NCBI GenBank assembly: GCA_018378775.1
Contig: JAGZWV010000015.1
Coordinates: 1 to 52,944, forward strand
Length of the DNA: 52,944 nucleotides
Reading direction: 5' to 3'
Origin: Collinsella sp.
GTDB taxonomy: Bacteria; Actinomycetota; Coriobacteriia; Coriobacteriales; Coriobacteriaceae
Every line of letters begins with the position of its first letter. The first letter of the stretch is position 1. The notes under the pieces are model-generated. The model ran no database searches. It was not told where the DNA came from and saw nothing but the letters and a program-made list of their open reading frames with translations. The position numbers and the translations under genes were made by a program. This document shows, in pieces, positions 30,624 to 39,633 of this stretch.

Positions 30624-32776
30624 TACGACCCACCGCCCAGAGCGCCAACCAGCGTGGCGACATCGACGGTGAGCGGGATGGAGCCACCGCCGGGCAGAGG
30701 AATCTCCGCAAGTGTGAACACCGTACCGCTAATGGTGCGTTCGACTTGATATTCCAACGCCTCGCAAAGCGCCTTGGGATCGGTCACGCCCAACGGAATA
30801 CTTCGCAGTTTGTCTTGCGTTTGAGAGAGACCCGCAATGTCAGACCCCGGGCTCTTAATGACGTTGGCGGAATCGGTCAGCACCGGCTTTCGCAGGCGCA
30901 AGTCGCACGGTTCCAAACCTAGCGCCGCCACGGACGCCGAAACGGTATCGCCGAGCCACGATGCAATGGAGCCCAACGCACCGCCGCCCCCTCCTAGGTC
31001 TTTAATCATCTCGTCCATAAGTTCGTCGGCCGAACCTTGGATGTCTCCGTATCCCACGAGTAGCCGTCCCCAAACATCCATGACGCCGTCGAGCACGCCG
31101 GCAACGCCGCCCGAGCGTTCCTTCAATGTCGAGAAAAATCGCGAAAGCACGTTGTTTTGCGCCGTCGCCTCATCGGGGGCCAGCACCGCGGCAGAGATAG
31201 CACCGCGATCGCCAAGCCTGACTGCCGCGTTAAACGAGGAGTTAAGTTGATCGGGGCTGGTAATGTCACCCGAAACTGCAAAGGCGACCACGCCGTTACG
31301 GCCAGGTGGGGCGATACGCGGGCGCTCGCCGGAAAGCGCTTTAATGGCCTGGTCAAACGCATTGCCCGCACGGTCGGCCTCATCCTCGGTCTGACGCTCA
31401 AGTTCGAGTTCTTTGTTGCGGCATTCGACGTAGTCTTCCAGAGCCTCTTTGAATCGATCAAAGTGGTACTCAAAGCCGTTTTCGATAGAAGTCGAAGGAG
31501 CCGCAACGGCACCGAGCGACGAAACACCAAAATGGCATCTATTGCATTTGTCCTGCCCGTCATAAGCAGCAACCGAGGCCAGCCCGCATGGCGCCCCCTT
31601 CTTATAGTTGGGGCAACTCGTTCCGTAATGCAGATACGTCTTGCCATCGATGGCACTGGTTGGCCACACCGTATCGGTATAGAGTTCCGTCGCTCGCACC
31701 TCGTCAGTGTTGCGCGGCAACAGCGGGGTATAGGAAGCGACTTCATCTCCGTCCTCGGTTACATATGCACGATTGACCTCTGTACTCGCATAGGTGTAAA
31801 ACGCCTTGCGCGCCGCCGACTCCGCCTTCGTCTCGACGCTTGAACCATGCGGTTTTTCGTCTGCCAGGCGTTGACGGTAGTAGGTCTTCGCGCGGTCGAG
31901 CGCCACCTGTGGCTCCCACGAAATGCTCGAGGCATAATGCGGGTTCTGCTCACCCGAGAGCTTTGCCAAACTCCTCGCACGTTCCCACATGCATGAACAG
32001 CTACCGACCGAAGCCGGAACCGATCCACCACAATCCGCCAGCCAAGCGCGCTCTTTAGCCTTCGCCGTGTCCTCAGAAGCCTTCCGCAGCTCCTCGGCCG
32101 CACGCTCTAAATCATCTGATGTGTCTTTAATGGTATCGGTCGAGATCTCTGACCCTTTGAGCGCAGCGAAGTCCGATTCGGATGTCCTGGGCACGGCAAG
32201 CGCCGTACCGGTATAGGCCACACTATCGGTATCCTGCGCCGACACCGCCTGCGTGGCACGCGCGGCGATCAGATATGGCAGAGCCGTCTCGATTTTCTGT
32301 AAGCCTTCCGATGCGCTTTTGGCAAACTTGTTGCGCGTTTTAATGATCTCAATCCCGGTGTCGACCATATTGCCGGCAACTGGTTCGGCACCTGGGATGA
32401 GGATGGCGACCAGGCCCGTCCCGATTGTGGCAAACCCCGCCAGCCCCAGACTCAAGATGCTCGCATCAACCACCGTGGCAGCCGTGTGATAGGACGACAC
32501 TACGTTGGCACCCGCCAGCGCGCCGCTATCGGCCGCCACCTGGGTATCCCCGGCACGCGACATGCTCCATATCGCCGCGGTCGACGAAAACAACAACGTG
32601 AGCACCACTAGGATGACCACGGCAGAAGAAAGCGTGGTGTAGGCACCGTCTTCGATAAACAGATCGACACCGGCGCGGCCCATAAAGCCGCCTCGTTTGC
32701 GATGGCAGCTCGGACGGCGCGTCAAAACGCATCTAGACCAGAAACGCTTAATCCCATGCAGCAATCCACGAATCAT
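30623..32776 (-). CDS. TadG-like large pilus-assembly protein
   Basis: A 717-residue membrane-anchored protein in the Tad operon. A basic leader (MIRGLLHGIKRFWSRCVLTRRPSCHRKR) precedes a hydrophobic segment at about 47-70 (SSAVVILVVLTLLFSSTAAIWSM), then the TadG signature AADSGALAGANVVSSY. The long extracytoplasmic part has a helical region (DTSDDLERAAEELRKASEDTAKAKERAW, in part), several Cys residues (CNRCHFG, CSCMWERA, CGLASV) and a glycine-rich end. TadG-like proteins carry a Tad/VWA-related fold in other bacteria; a MIDAS motif is not obvious here. The ATG with GGAGGG seven bases upstream is chosen, overlapping the previous gene by 29 bases. Confidence 0.82.
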   Translation of the reverse strand: MIRGLLHGIKRFWSRCVLTRRPSCHRKRGGFMGRAGVDLFIEDGAYTTLSSAVVILVVLTLLFSSTAAIWSMSRAGDTQVAADSGALAGANVVSSYHTAATVVDASILSLGLAGFATIGTGLVAILIPGAEPVAGNMVDTGIEIIKTRNKFAKSASEGLQKIETALPYLIAARATQAVSAQDTDSVAYTGTALAVPRTSESDFAALKGSEISTDTIKDTSDDLERAAEELRKASEDTAKAKERAWLADCGGSVPASVGSCSCMWERARSLAKLSGEQNPHYASSISWEPQVALDRAKTYYRQRLADEKPHGSSVETKAESAARKAFYTYASTEVNRAYVTEDGDEVASYTPLLPRNTDEVRATELYTDTVWPTSAIDGKTYLHYGTSCPNYKKGAPCGLASVAAYDGQDKCNRCHFGVSSLGAVAAPSTSIENGFEYHFDRFKEALEDYVECRNKELELERQTEDEADRAGNAFDQAIKALSGERPRIAPPGRNGVVAFAVSGDITSPDQLNSSFNAAVRLGDRGAISAAVLAPDEATAQNNVLSRFFSTLKERSGGVAGVLDGVMDVWGRLLVGYGDIQGSADELMDEMIKDLGGGGGALGSIASWLGDTVSASVAALGLEPCDLRLRKPVLTDSANVIKSPGSDIAGLSQTQDKLRSIPLGVTDPKALCEALEYQVERTISGTVFTLAEIPLPGGGSIPLTVDVATLVGALGGGS

Positions 32777-33284
32777 AATCTCCCTCCAGCCATTCGGGAC
32801 GCGATTGATACGAGACATCGACCTTGAGCTCAACGTAGCCGCCCTCGGCGGTACCACCCATAGCCTGCGCAAACGCACCGATCACAGGCAACGGCTTGAC
32901 CTCGCCGGAAACGGACACGGACGAGACGCCACCCGCACCGGCCCGGCCAAGCTCGATATCCCACGACAACGGCCCGCCGGCATGAAAGATCGAAACGTTG
33001 GGCACTGCGGCAAGCCGGCGGCGGGTGAACTCCTTAAGATCGTCGTCCTCCGCCGTCGTCGTGGTCATGAGCCGCGCGGTCTCGGCGGCGGCAGACTCCA
33101 TGACCGCGCGCGTATAAAGCAGGCACACCGGTTGCAGGGCGAGAAGGATGAGCGTCAGAAACGTCGGCAGCAAAAAAGCAGCCTCGACCGTAGACTGCGC
33201 CCGGTCCTCGTGCGCGATATCAATACAACGCGATGTCCTTAGCGCCCGCGGCGGCGTCGATAACCGACATCGAGGCAACGCCAT
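32748..33284 (-). CDS. TadE-like minor pilin, start uncertain
   Basis: TadE/TadF-type pseudopilin. The diagnostic segment is IDIAHEDRAQSTVEAAFLLPTFLTLILLALQPVCLLY: cleavage expected after Ala of EDRA, Glu at +5. The rest (about 130 residues) is extracytoplasmic, ending with VSYQSRPEWLEGDY. No ATG, GTG or TTG lies near the expected leader start. The nearest in-frame ATG gives 178 residues and overlaps the upstream gene by 65 bases with a poor ribosome site. The upstream stop TGA sits in TATTGATATCG, so an ATT start or a reading-frame irregularity is possible. Confidence 0.72.
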   Translation of the reverse strand: MALPRCRLSTPPRALRTSRCIDIAHEDRAQSTVEAAFLLPTFLTLILLALQPVCLLYTRAVMESAAAETARLMTTTTAEDDDLKEFTRRRLAAVPNVSIFHAGGPLSWDIELGRAGAGGVSSVSVSGEVKPLPVIGAFAQAMGGTAEGGYVELKVDVSYQSRPEWLEGDYDSWIAAWD

Positions 33285-33438
33285 GGGATGCCGCCCGCTC
33301 AACCAGCGCCGCCAAGCGCCCATCGGTGCCAGCACGCCAAAGTCCCGCAATCGCCAGCACGATCGATAGCAGCGCCACCGTGACGATGGCGTATTCCACA
33401 GTCGCTTGGGCAACCTCTTCACGCAGAACGCCATGCAT
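33220..33438 (-). CDS. Small Tad pseudopilin, 72 residues
   Basis: A short pilin-like protein: leader MHGVLREEVA, then QATVEYAIVTVALLSIVLAIAGLW and a short polar tail. Expected cleavage is after Ala10. It resembles Flp and TadF-like minor pilins. GGAGGG precedes the ATG by about 8 bases. It follows the 187-residue protein by one base (stop at 33440) and its end overlaps the next pseudopilin. Confidence 0.82.
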   Translation of the reverse strand: MHGVLREEVAQATVEYAIVTVALLSIVLAIAGLWRAGTDGRLAALVERAASHGVASMSVIDAAAGAKDIALY

Positions 33439-33439
33439 T

Positions 33440-34003
33440 TCACGATCCCTCCTTTGAGCTTATTGTTTGCGGGACCAGGCGCACCGCGCGCAGACGACAT
33501 GAAGCATCGCCAGCATCCGCGGCAACCGTCACCATATCGACCCAGCCGCGCCCATCGCGCACGATGGCGCCCCATACGTTGCCCTTAATATCGAGATAGC
33601 CGCTCAGGGCGAGCTGGGCCGTTGGCACCTCGCGGTAGGCGCGTAACATATCCGCCGCTGCCTCGGTCATCGGTCGGTCCTCGGACCATGCAAGCCGGAC
33701 CGCAATCGCGTTGTCCTCAGGCGAATCCGTCGTAGTGCCAGACCGCTTGTCGAGCGTCCGCAGAAAGGTTTGCGCCGTGACAGCGACATCCGAATCGTCC
33801 GCATCTCGCATCTCATCTTTTTGAGACGCCACCGCCGAATCTGAGCCCGAATCGAAGGCGGCCCCAGGACGCTGCTGCCGCGCGGCGTTAAGCCCCCAAA
33901 GCACCGCCGCCATCGCCACGATCAGGCAAGCAAACACCAGCAGCACCCCGATGGAGCGCTCGCCCTCTACAGGCTGTTGATGCCCTCGCTGATCGCATCC
34001 CAT
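33440..34003 (-). CDS. Unknown single-pass protein in the Tad operon
   Basis: Not recognised as a family. One membrane helix at about 18-40 (GVLLVFACLIVAMAAVLWGLN) follows a short charged N-terminus. The remaining region is polar, with a Ser/Asp-rich linker and a mixed alpha/beta end (SGYLDIKGNVWGAIVRDGRGWVDMVTVAADAG, in part). The topology suggests an extracytoplasmic domain near the pilus base. The ATG overlaps the end of flp by 37 bases and has AAAGAG upstream. Its position between flp and the minor pilins argues for a pilus role. Confidence 0.75.
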   Translation of the reverse strand: MGCDQRGHQQPVEGERSIGVLLVFACLIVAMAAVLWGLNAARQQRPGAAFDSGSDSAVASQKDEMRDADDSDVAVTAQTFLRTLDKRSGTTTDSPEDNAIAVRLAWSEDRPMTEAAADMLRAYREVPTAQLALSGYLDIKGNVWGAIVRDGRGWVDMVTVAADAGDASCRLRAVRLVPQTISSKEGS

Positions 34004-34200
34004 AGCTCTTTAACCTTGCCCTTAAATGCGACGATGGCGATAATCGCGATCACCACGAGCACGCCGACCAAGATGGCATACTCGGTGGTACCCTGTGCAC
34101 TCTCCTCCTGCAGTAGCTCCTTGGCGCGCTGACGAACATATGCCGCCCGGCAAAACGCCCAGCCCTGGACCTTGCCAGCAGCGTCAGTCATCGTGTTCAT
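33967..34200 (-). CDS. flp: Flp/Fap major pilin
   Basis: Major subunit of the Tad pilus. The 77-residue prepilin has a long basic leader and then QGTTEYAILVGVLVVIAIIAIVAF, the hydrophobic core of Flp pilins with Glu-Tyr at +5/+6 after cleavage at Ala35. The C-terminus KGKVKELWDAISEGINSL is typical of actinobacterial Flp. GGGAGG lies 5 bases before the ATG. A leader of 35 residues is longer than the 20 or so in most Flp pilins. Confidence 0.9.
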   Translation of the reverse strand: MNTMTDAAGKVQGWAFCRAAYVRQRAKELLQEESAQGTTEYAILVGVLVVIAIIAIVAFKGKVKELWDAISEGINSL

Positions 34201-34210
34201 GTATTCCTCC

Positions 34211-34852
34211 CTACATCATCCCGCCTGCTCCCAGCAGCGGGCCCAATATGGACAGAAGCAACGCCGGCAAGATGAGCGTGCCGGTGGGAATCAGCAGCTT
34301 GACGGGCGCACGCTCGATCTCGCGCTCGACCGCGGCGCGATGAGCCGCACGGATCTCGCGACTTTGAGCGGCCAGCGTCTCGGCAAGTGGGGCACCCAGG
34401 GCGAGTGCCTGCCCCACCGTAATGGCAAAGGTCTCGAGCGCTCGCACGTCCAGGTCGCGCGCGGCGGCCAACAACTCGTCCTCACGCGTGCCCACGCCCA
34501 CCTGCCACGCCATGCAGGCCCGCTCAAGGCGAAGAGCCAGCACTGACCGGCGGTTGGCGCAGAAAATCTCAAGCGCTGCATCAAACGAAAGACCGGCCGA
34601 AAGACCCAAGCGCACAACATCGATCATCTCGGACACTTCGCCGAGCGAAACTCGCGCCGGGCCGCCCGCTCCAACCGCGCCCTTCACTCGCGCGGTCAGG
34701 GCATCGACCACCGAGCGACCCGCGGCAGCGACCAGCACCGCCTCGCGCTTGCAGGCCCCTGCGATCTTGCGCGCATCCGCCCGATCCAAACCCGTCGCGA
34801 CAAATACACTCAGGGCGCACAGGCAAGCCGCAACTGCAACTGGGGCGCTCAT
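34211..34852 (-). CDS. tadC: Tad secretion-system inner-membrane protein TadC
   Basis: Platform protein of the type II secretion F family that with TadB forms the membrane base of the pilus machine. It is 213 residues with hydrophobic segments at the N-terminus (VAVAACLCALSVFVATGL) and C-terminus (LLIPTGTLILPALLLSILGPLLG), and the T2SF helical domain between (ALRLERACMAWQVGVGTREDELLAAARDLDV). The start ATG overlaps the TGA stop of tadB (ATGA). A frame 46 codons longer upstream is rejected because it lies wholly within tadB. Confidence 0.87.
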   Translation of the reverse strand: MSAPVAVAACLCALSVFVATGLDRADARKIAGACKREAVLVAAAGRSVVDALTARVKGAVGAGGPARVSLGEVSEMIDVVRLGLSAGLSFDAALEIFCANRRSVLALRLERACMAWQVGVGTREDELLAAARDLDVRALETFAITVGQALALGAPLAETLAAQSREIRAAHRAAVEREIERAPVKLLIPTGTLILPALLLSILGPLLGAGGMM

Positions 34853-35775
34853 AGCTCCACCCTCATAATGCGCCGGATAACCACCAGGGCAACGGCGTTG
34901 AGGGCAAGACCCAGCACCACAGCGCCCGCGCCGGCAGGCGTCGCAAGACCGCGACGAAAATCTGCCGAAAGCAGCGCCAACACCGCGCACATGCCCGCCG
35001 GCATCGCCGCGACCATATGCGCAGACATGCGAGCCTGCGACGTCTTAACATCCAGGCGGCGCTTGAGCTCAATGCGCTCCCCCACCATGCTCGACGCCTC
35101 GGACAGTAAGTCGGCAAGCGGAGCGCCAGTGCGCTGTGACACCTTAAGCGCCAAGGTCACAAGCGAAAGACCGGGGGCGTCGATGCGCACGAGCAAGTCA
35201 TCGAGCGCGTCGGTCGCCGAGATGCCGCAATCGATCGCCGCCGCCACCCGCAAAAACTCGGTATGTACCGGCTCTTGCGCATGAGCGCCCACAAAGCGCA
35301 TGCCCTGGGCCAGCGAATGTCCCGAGGCAAGCGACATGGAAAGTGCGGTAAACGCCTCGGGCATGGCCTCTTCTGCATCGTGTTGCTCGCGCCGGCTCTC
35401 AAAGCCATCCCGAGCGGCGCCAACGGCAATCGGAGCAACAAGTCCCAAGGCAAATCCGAGGGGCGATAACGACACCATCGTTAGTAAAACGCAGCAGACA
35501 CCGCTCGATAGCAGCAGAAACGCCAAACGCCCCGAAGCATCCTCGATCACGAGGCCAAGGCGATGCGCCGGAGCCAGCGATGCCCACGAACGGGCGATCT
35601 TTTTCAGCAGATCGTTTTCCACCAGCTCACGCGGCAGCTTCTCTGCCACCGTCTCGAGCGCCTGACGCGCCAGCTCCGCCGGCGGCACCTGTGGCACACG
35701 AGGTTCCGCCCCGCACGCCGTCGCAACAGAAAACCCTGCCAAACCCCCTACGACGAGGGGCACAGCGACCTCCAT
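34849..35775 (-). CDS. tadB: Tad secretion-system inner-membrane protein TadB
   Basis: Platform protein, 308 residues, of the T2SF family. Membrane segments lie near the N-terminus, at about 90-120 (LLLSSGVCCVLLTMVSLSPLGFALGLVAPI, in part) and at the C-terminus. The T2SF domain is seen in EEAMPEAFTALSMSLASGHSLAQGM and the second half TLALKVSQRTGAPLADLLSEASSMV. GGAGGTGG precedes the ATG, and it overlaps the end of tadA by 28 bases. Confidence 0.9.
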   Translation of the reverse strand: MEVAVPLVVGGLAGFSVATACGAEPRVPQVPPAELARQALETVAEKLPRELVENDLLKKIARSWASLAPAHRLGLVIEDASGRLAFLLLSSGVCCVLLTMVSLSPLGFALGLVAPIAVGAARDGFESRREQHDAEEAMPEAFTALSMSLASGHSLAQGMRFVGAHAQEPVHTEFLRVAAAIDCGISATDALDDLLVRIDAPGLSLVTLALKVSQRTGAPLADLLSEASSMVGERIELKRRLDVKTSQARMSAHMVAAMPAGMCAVLALLSADFRRGLATPAGAGAVVLGLALNAVALVVIRRIMRVEL

Positions 35776-37076
35776 TCGTCCACCTCCTCTTGTGTGAGCG
35801 TCCCCGACCGCAGGCCTTCTGCGATAAACGGCGGCTCGCGGTCAAGCGTCCAGGTTCGCTCGGCGGCATCGAAAGTCACATAGCGCTCGAGTTCTACGCC
35901 GCCCGACGCGGCGCGACGCACCCCCGAATACGAGGAGACGAAACGCCTGCCATCGGCGTGGCGCTCGGACATCACGATGCCGTCGAGCGCCATGGCAATC
36001 TGCTCCTCGATGAGCTCGCTCGGCAGATCGATGCCATAACGTGCAAGCAACGTCAGACGCACCACGGTCTCCTGTTCTGAACCCGCATGAAGTGTCGTGA
36101 GCGACCCGTCGTGGCCCGTGTTCATGGCCTGCAACATGTCGCAGCACTCGGCACCGCGCACCTCGCCCACCACGATGCGGTCGGGGCGCATGCGCAGAGC
36201 ATTGGTCACCAGGTCGCGGATCGTCACCGCGCCCTCGCCCTCAATTGAAGCCTCGCGCGCCTCTAGACGCACCACGTGCGGATGATGCGCAAACTTGAGC
36301 TCGGCAGAGTCCTCGATCGTCACGATGCGCTCGCCGGTGGAAATCTCACATGACAACGCGTTGAGCAGGGTGGTCTTACCAGATCCCGTGCCTCCCGCAA
36401 CCGCCAGGTCCTGTCGCAGCGACACCGCGCACGACAACAGCTGCGCATACCAAAGCGGCAGCGACCCCAGCCCCACAAGCTCGTCCAGCGAGCAGATGCG
36501 GTCCGAGAACTTTCGGATGGTGAGAATCGGTCCGTCAATCGCCACAGGCGGAATCACCGCGTTGACGCGATAGCCCGTTTTGAGGCGGGCGTTGACAATG
36601 GGGCTGCGCTCGTCGATACGGCGGCCAAGTGGCGAGATGATGCGGTCGATAAGCACACGGATCTGCTCATCATCCTCAAACGCATGCTCGATGGGGTGCA
36701 AGACGCCGCCGCGTTCAAAGAAAGCCGAGCGGCAGCCGTTAATCATGATCTCGGTAACGGTGTCGTCCTCGATGAGCGGCTGCAACGGCCCCAAGCCCAC
36801 CACGTCATCCAAAATCTCGTCGATGATGGTCTCGCGCTCGGGCGTCGCGAGATCGGTCGGCTCCTCAACATTGAGCGCCGCCTCCACCGCAGGACGCAAT
36901 TCCGAGCGGGCAAGTGCCGGGTCGACATAGGCGCTGATACGCGCCACTTCGTCGTAACCCATGCGGTCCATCACGGCGCGCTTGGTGCGTCGTTTCACCG
37001 CGCGGCGACGCCCCGCATCTACAGGCGCTGCCGCCGCTGCAACGCCGGCAGCCTTAATCCTCGTTTGCAGGCTCAT
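35748..37076 (-). CDS. tadA: Tad pilus assembly ATPase TadA (CpaF)
   Basis: Hexameric secretion ATPase that powers both extension and retraction of Tad pili. The 442-residue protein has an N-terminal helical domain, then GLGPLQPLIEDDTVTEIMING, the CpaF entry motif. Walker A is AVAGGTGSGKTTLLNAL, the Asp box is IVTIEDSAELKF, Walker B is MRPDRIVVGEVRG and the His box is MNTGHDGSLTTLHAGS. Its ATG overlaps the tadZ stop by four bases (ATGA). Confidence 0.95.
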   Translation of the reverse strand: MSLQTRIKAAGVAAAAAPVDAGRRRAVKRRTKRAVMDRMGYDEVARISAYVDPALARSELRPAVEAALNVEEPTDLATPERETIIDEILDDVVGLGPLQPLIEDDTVTEIMINGCRSAFFERGGVLHPIEHAFEDDEQIRVLIDRIISPLGRRIDERSPIVNARLKTGYRVNAVIPPVAIDGPILTIRKFSDRICSLDELVGLGSLPLWYAQLLSCAVSLRQDLAVAGGTGSGKTTLLNALSCEISTGERIVTIEDSAELKFAHHPHVVRLEAREASIEGEGAVTIRDLVTNALRMRPDRIVVGEVRGAECCDMLQAMNTGHDGSLTTLHAGSEQETVVRLTLLARYGIDLPSELIEEQIAMALDGIVMSERHADGRRFVSSYSGVRRAASGGVELERYVTFDAAERTWTLDREPPFIAEGLRSGTLTQEEVDEWRSLCPSS

Positions 37077-38722
37077 CGCTGATCACCCTCGCGCGACCAG
37101 GGAAGGCGAATACGCGGGCGTTCGGTTCGCATTGCACGGTCGGCGACCATATCGCTCCAAGGACCGACGGCGCACCCCAGTTCCACGAGCATCTCGCGCG
37201 TGGCCTCGCGCACGCTGGTCGCAAAAGCGCTGGTCTGCCCCACTGCCTCGTCAGCGCGCCCAAACGCCATGAGCGCGGCGAGATCCTGCCCGCCATCGGC
37301 GATACGAATCTTGGAGCTCAACGCACAGGCAATCTCAAAGCGCATGGCGACGTCCTCGTCTGCCCCGCGCGCACCGAACCGGTTGAACACGGCGCTCATG
37401 CGCGTGCGCGGCACACCTACTCGACTTGCCAGTTCAATGACGCGCGACGCCGATGTCGCGGACGACACCGCAGCATCGCCAACGATCAGGCAACGGTCGC
37501 TCGCCGCCACCGCAGCCGCCATGGCGTCGCCCCAAAAGACCGAGGTATCGATAAAGACCACGTCGGATTCGCGACGCAGGACATCGAGCAGTAGCTCCAC
37601 CGGACGTGCCATGAGCTCGGCTTGCTCGGGCGCCGCGACGGGACCCCAGAGCGTAACGCCCGGGGCGACGCGCATCGATGCGGCCACGATATCCGGCTCG
37701 GTGAGCGTGCCCGCCGCCGACGGCTCGATAAGTGCCGCCATATCGCGCGGAGCATCGACGCCTAACAAGTCGTAAAGGTTTCCAAACATCAGGTCCAGGT
37801 CGAGCACGGCGGCACGCAAGCCCAACAGCGACGATGCGTGTGCCATGGTGGCAACGATCGTCGACTTGCCGCAACCGCCCGAGCCCGAAATGACGCAGAC
37901 GACCGGAGCTCGATGCGGCGAAGCGGCAGCGTCTGCCGGCGGCATCGGAGGCGGCGGGGCGGGCGTCGGTGACAGCGTCCCCGTCTCCCCCGCCGCAACT
38001 ACACGCTGCGTCCAAGCCGGCATGTCAGCTTGTTCGGTCTGCGAGGCAGGCTCGTTCTGCGCAATCTGCTCATGCTGCATCAGCGACAACTCGCCGCACC
38101 CGGCAAAGCCCTCAACTTCGTCGAGTTCATCCGCCAGATTCACGCCGTGCACGTATCCCATATCTACAGCCGGGGAATCGCCAGCATGCTGCGCCGGCCC
38201 TCCAGCGTCATCGTATACAAGGGGGTTCCGGGGGCGCCGACCATGCTCGGCTTCCGCTTTTCCATAATCATCAACACGCGGGCCTCTTGTAGCGCGAGGC
38301 GCCCCGGGTTCCCTATCAACAAAAGCATCGGGCTCAATCGTCATGCGCCGATCGGAATCAACCGCTCCCTCGCCCGCGCGCCCGTTGCCGCATATACTGT
38401 GCGCAGCGATGACCTCGGTCGCCCCTGCGCGAAACAGCCCCTCGATATCCGACGGATCGAGTGCTTCTATCAACACGGCCACGCGACTCACGCGGCCTTC
38501 GGCCGTCAGGCGCGCAACAGTCTTGCGCACATCTTCGGTATCAAACAGAGACGCCGCGATGATGGCAGCCCCGCGGCGCGACGGAAACGCCCGAGCCATG
38601 GAAACCAGCCCGTCCAGGTCACCTACGCGAAGCACCTGTGCACCCGCATCACGGCCCTCGACTTCCCGCTGCAACAGCCCGTAATCGCCGCACGCGCAGC
38701 ACGCAAGCCAGATCGCCTTCAT
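37073..38722 (-). CDS. tadZ: Tad pilus localisation ATPase TadZ (CpaE)
   Basis: MinD/ParA-related ATPase that places the Tad machine at the pole or elsewhere. The N-terminal 110 residues look like a degenerate receiver domain (ASLFDTEDVRKTVARLTAEGRVSRVAVLIEALDPSDIEGLFRAGATEVIA). A long Pro/Ala/Gln-rich linker of about 150 residues follows. The C-terminal ATPase has the deviant P-loop VISGSGGCGKSTIVATMA and LDLDLMFGNLYDLLG. The conserved Asp after VFIDTSVFW is present. The ATG overlaps the rcpC stop (TGATG); GGAGG lies upstream. The linker is unusually long for this family. Confidence 0.9.
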   Translation of the reverse strand: MKAIWLACCACGDYGLLQREVEGRDAGAQVLRVGDLDGLVSMARAFPSRRGAAIIAASLFDTEDVRKTVARLTAEGRVSRVAVLIEALDPSDIEGLFRAGATEVIAAHSICGNGRAGEGAVDSDRRMTIEPDAFVDREPGAPRATRGPRVDDYGKAEAEHGRRPRNPLVYDDAGGPAQHAGDSPAVDMGYVHGVNLADELDEVEGFAGCGELSLMQHEQIAQNEPASQTEQADMPAWTQRVVAAGETGTLSPTPAPPPPMPPADAAASPHRAPVVCVISGSGGCGKSTIVATMAHASSLLGLRAAVLDLDLMFGNLYDLLGVDAPRDMAALIEPSAAGTLTEPDIVAASMRVAPGVTLWGPVAAPEQAELMARPVELLLDVLRRESDVVFIDTSVFWGDAMAAAVAASDRCLIVGDAAVSSATSASRVIELASRVGVPRTRMSAVFNRFGARGADEDVAMRFEIACALSSKIRIADGGQDLAALMAFGRADEAVGQTSAFATSVREATREMLVELGCAVGPWSDMVADRAMRTERPRIRLPWSREGDQR

Positions 38723-39381
38723 CACTTGTCGCCTCCGCTCTTTTTGCCGCGCGCCGTGGCGGGAATCGTCAAGCTGACCGTTCCCTTGCCCGAGGCTCCC
38801 AGCAGTTCCTTGACGTCTTCGGGGTCAGCCGCCAGCGTCACCCATTCGATCTTGCCCTCGCGCGTGGCACCGGAATCCTCACTGGTATCGATCACGTACG
38901 CGCCGCACAGTCGATCGGTTACGCCGTCTTTTTGCACATACACATCCACGTAGCTGCCCACGCCCGTGGCGCCGCCGACCGAGTGCTCGGCATCGACCGC
39001 CACCGAAACGGCGACTTTGCCCTTAGGCACCTCGAGCTTGTGGCTCTCGGCCTTGGTGTAGACATTGCAGATCACGGCGTTTTTGGGAATACGCGAAGTC
39101 GTCACGTCGCCGCGCACCTGGCGCAGCTCGGTCGCCGCGTCACGCGGCAGCAGGCTCGTCAGCCATTCCTGGGTTATGACATTGGTCTCATCGAGGGTCT
39201 CGCCCACATCGATATCGCGCGCCGCGACGCATACCTCGACGCGATCGCCACCGTACTTGGCCAAGGTCTCAGCCTGGACCTGTTCGGCTTGCGAGCGGAT
39301 CGACGAGCCGTAAACCATGCAGAGCAGAGCAGCGAGCACGCCCGCGACCAGACTGATGGCGATGCGCTTGCTCTTGTTCAC
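38722..39381 (-). CDS. rcpC: Tad pilus protein RcpC/CpaB
   Basis: SAF-domain pilus-assembly protein, first gene of the Tad operon. One N-terminal membrane anchor (RIAISLVAGVLAALLCMVYG) is followed by the SAF domain (VEVCVAARDIDVGETLDETNVITQEWL) and a C-terminal beta domain (GKVAVSVAVDAEHSVGGATGVGSYVDVYV). In diderms RcpC works with the outer-membrane secretin; no secretin gene is here, as expected for a monoderm. The start is GTG with AGGAG six bases upstream; an ATG five codons earlier overlaps that site. Confidence 0.88.
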   Translation of the reverse strand: MNKSKRIAISLVAGVLAALLCMVYGSSIRSQAEQVQAETLAKYGGDRVEVCVAARDIDVGETLDETNVITQEWLTSLLPRDAATELRQVRGDVTTSRIPKNAVICNVYTKAESHKLEVPKGKVAVSVAVDAEHSVGGATGVGSYVDVYVQKDGVTDRLCGAYVIDTSEDSGATREGKIEWVTLAADPEDVKELLGASGKGTVSLTIPATARGKKSGGDK

Positions 39382-39468
39382 GGCCGCTCCTCTCATGGCA
39401 GTGCCGGGCGAATGCCCGTACCACCATTGTCTGGGCGGTCAGAGTGCAAAGCGGCGCAATCGCGATCT

Positions 39469-39490
39469 TGGTTTTCGATGTCAAACCAAT
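39469..39490 (-). promoter_or_regulatory. Dyad over a candidate Tad operon -35 box
   Basis: TTGGTTT and AAACCAA face each other across 8 bases; the left arm runs into TTGACA on the minus strand (39480-39485). It lies about 90 bases before the rcpC start and could be an operator. No convincing -10 box is seen at 17 bases. Confidence 0.35.
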
Positions 39491-39581
39491 CGCCGACCAA
39501 AAGCTGACCAGCCCGTCAAGCTCATGGCAAGGTTTTGGTCAGCACGTCAGCAAACTGCATGTTTCGAGGCTTTTTCGCAGC

Positions 39582-39616
39582 AAAAAAGCCGTCTCCCGAA
39601 CAGTTGGGAGACGGCT
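39582..39616 (-). terminator. Terminator of rsgA
   Basis: A perfect 11-bp stem (AGCCGTCTCCC with GGGAGACGGCT) and 8-base loop are followed by a run of six T on the minus strand, starting 18 bases past the rsgA stop. Confidence 0.92.
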
Positions 39617-39633
39617 GTCATAGGAAAAATCAA

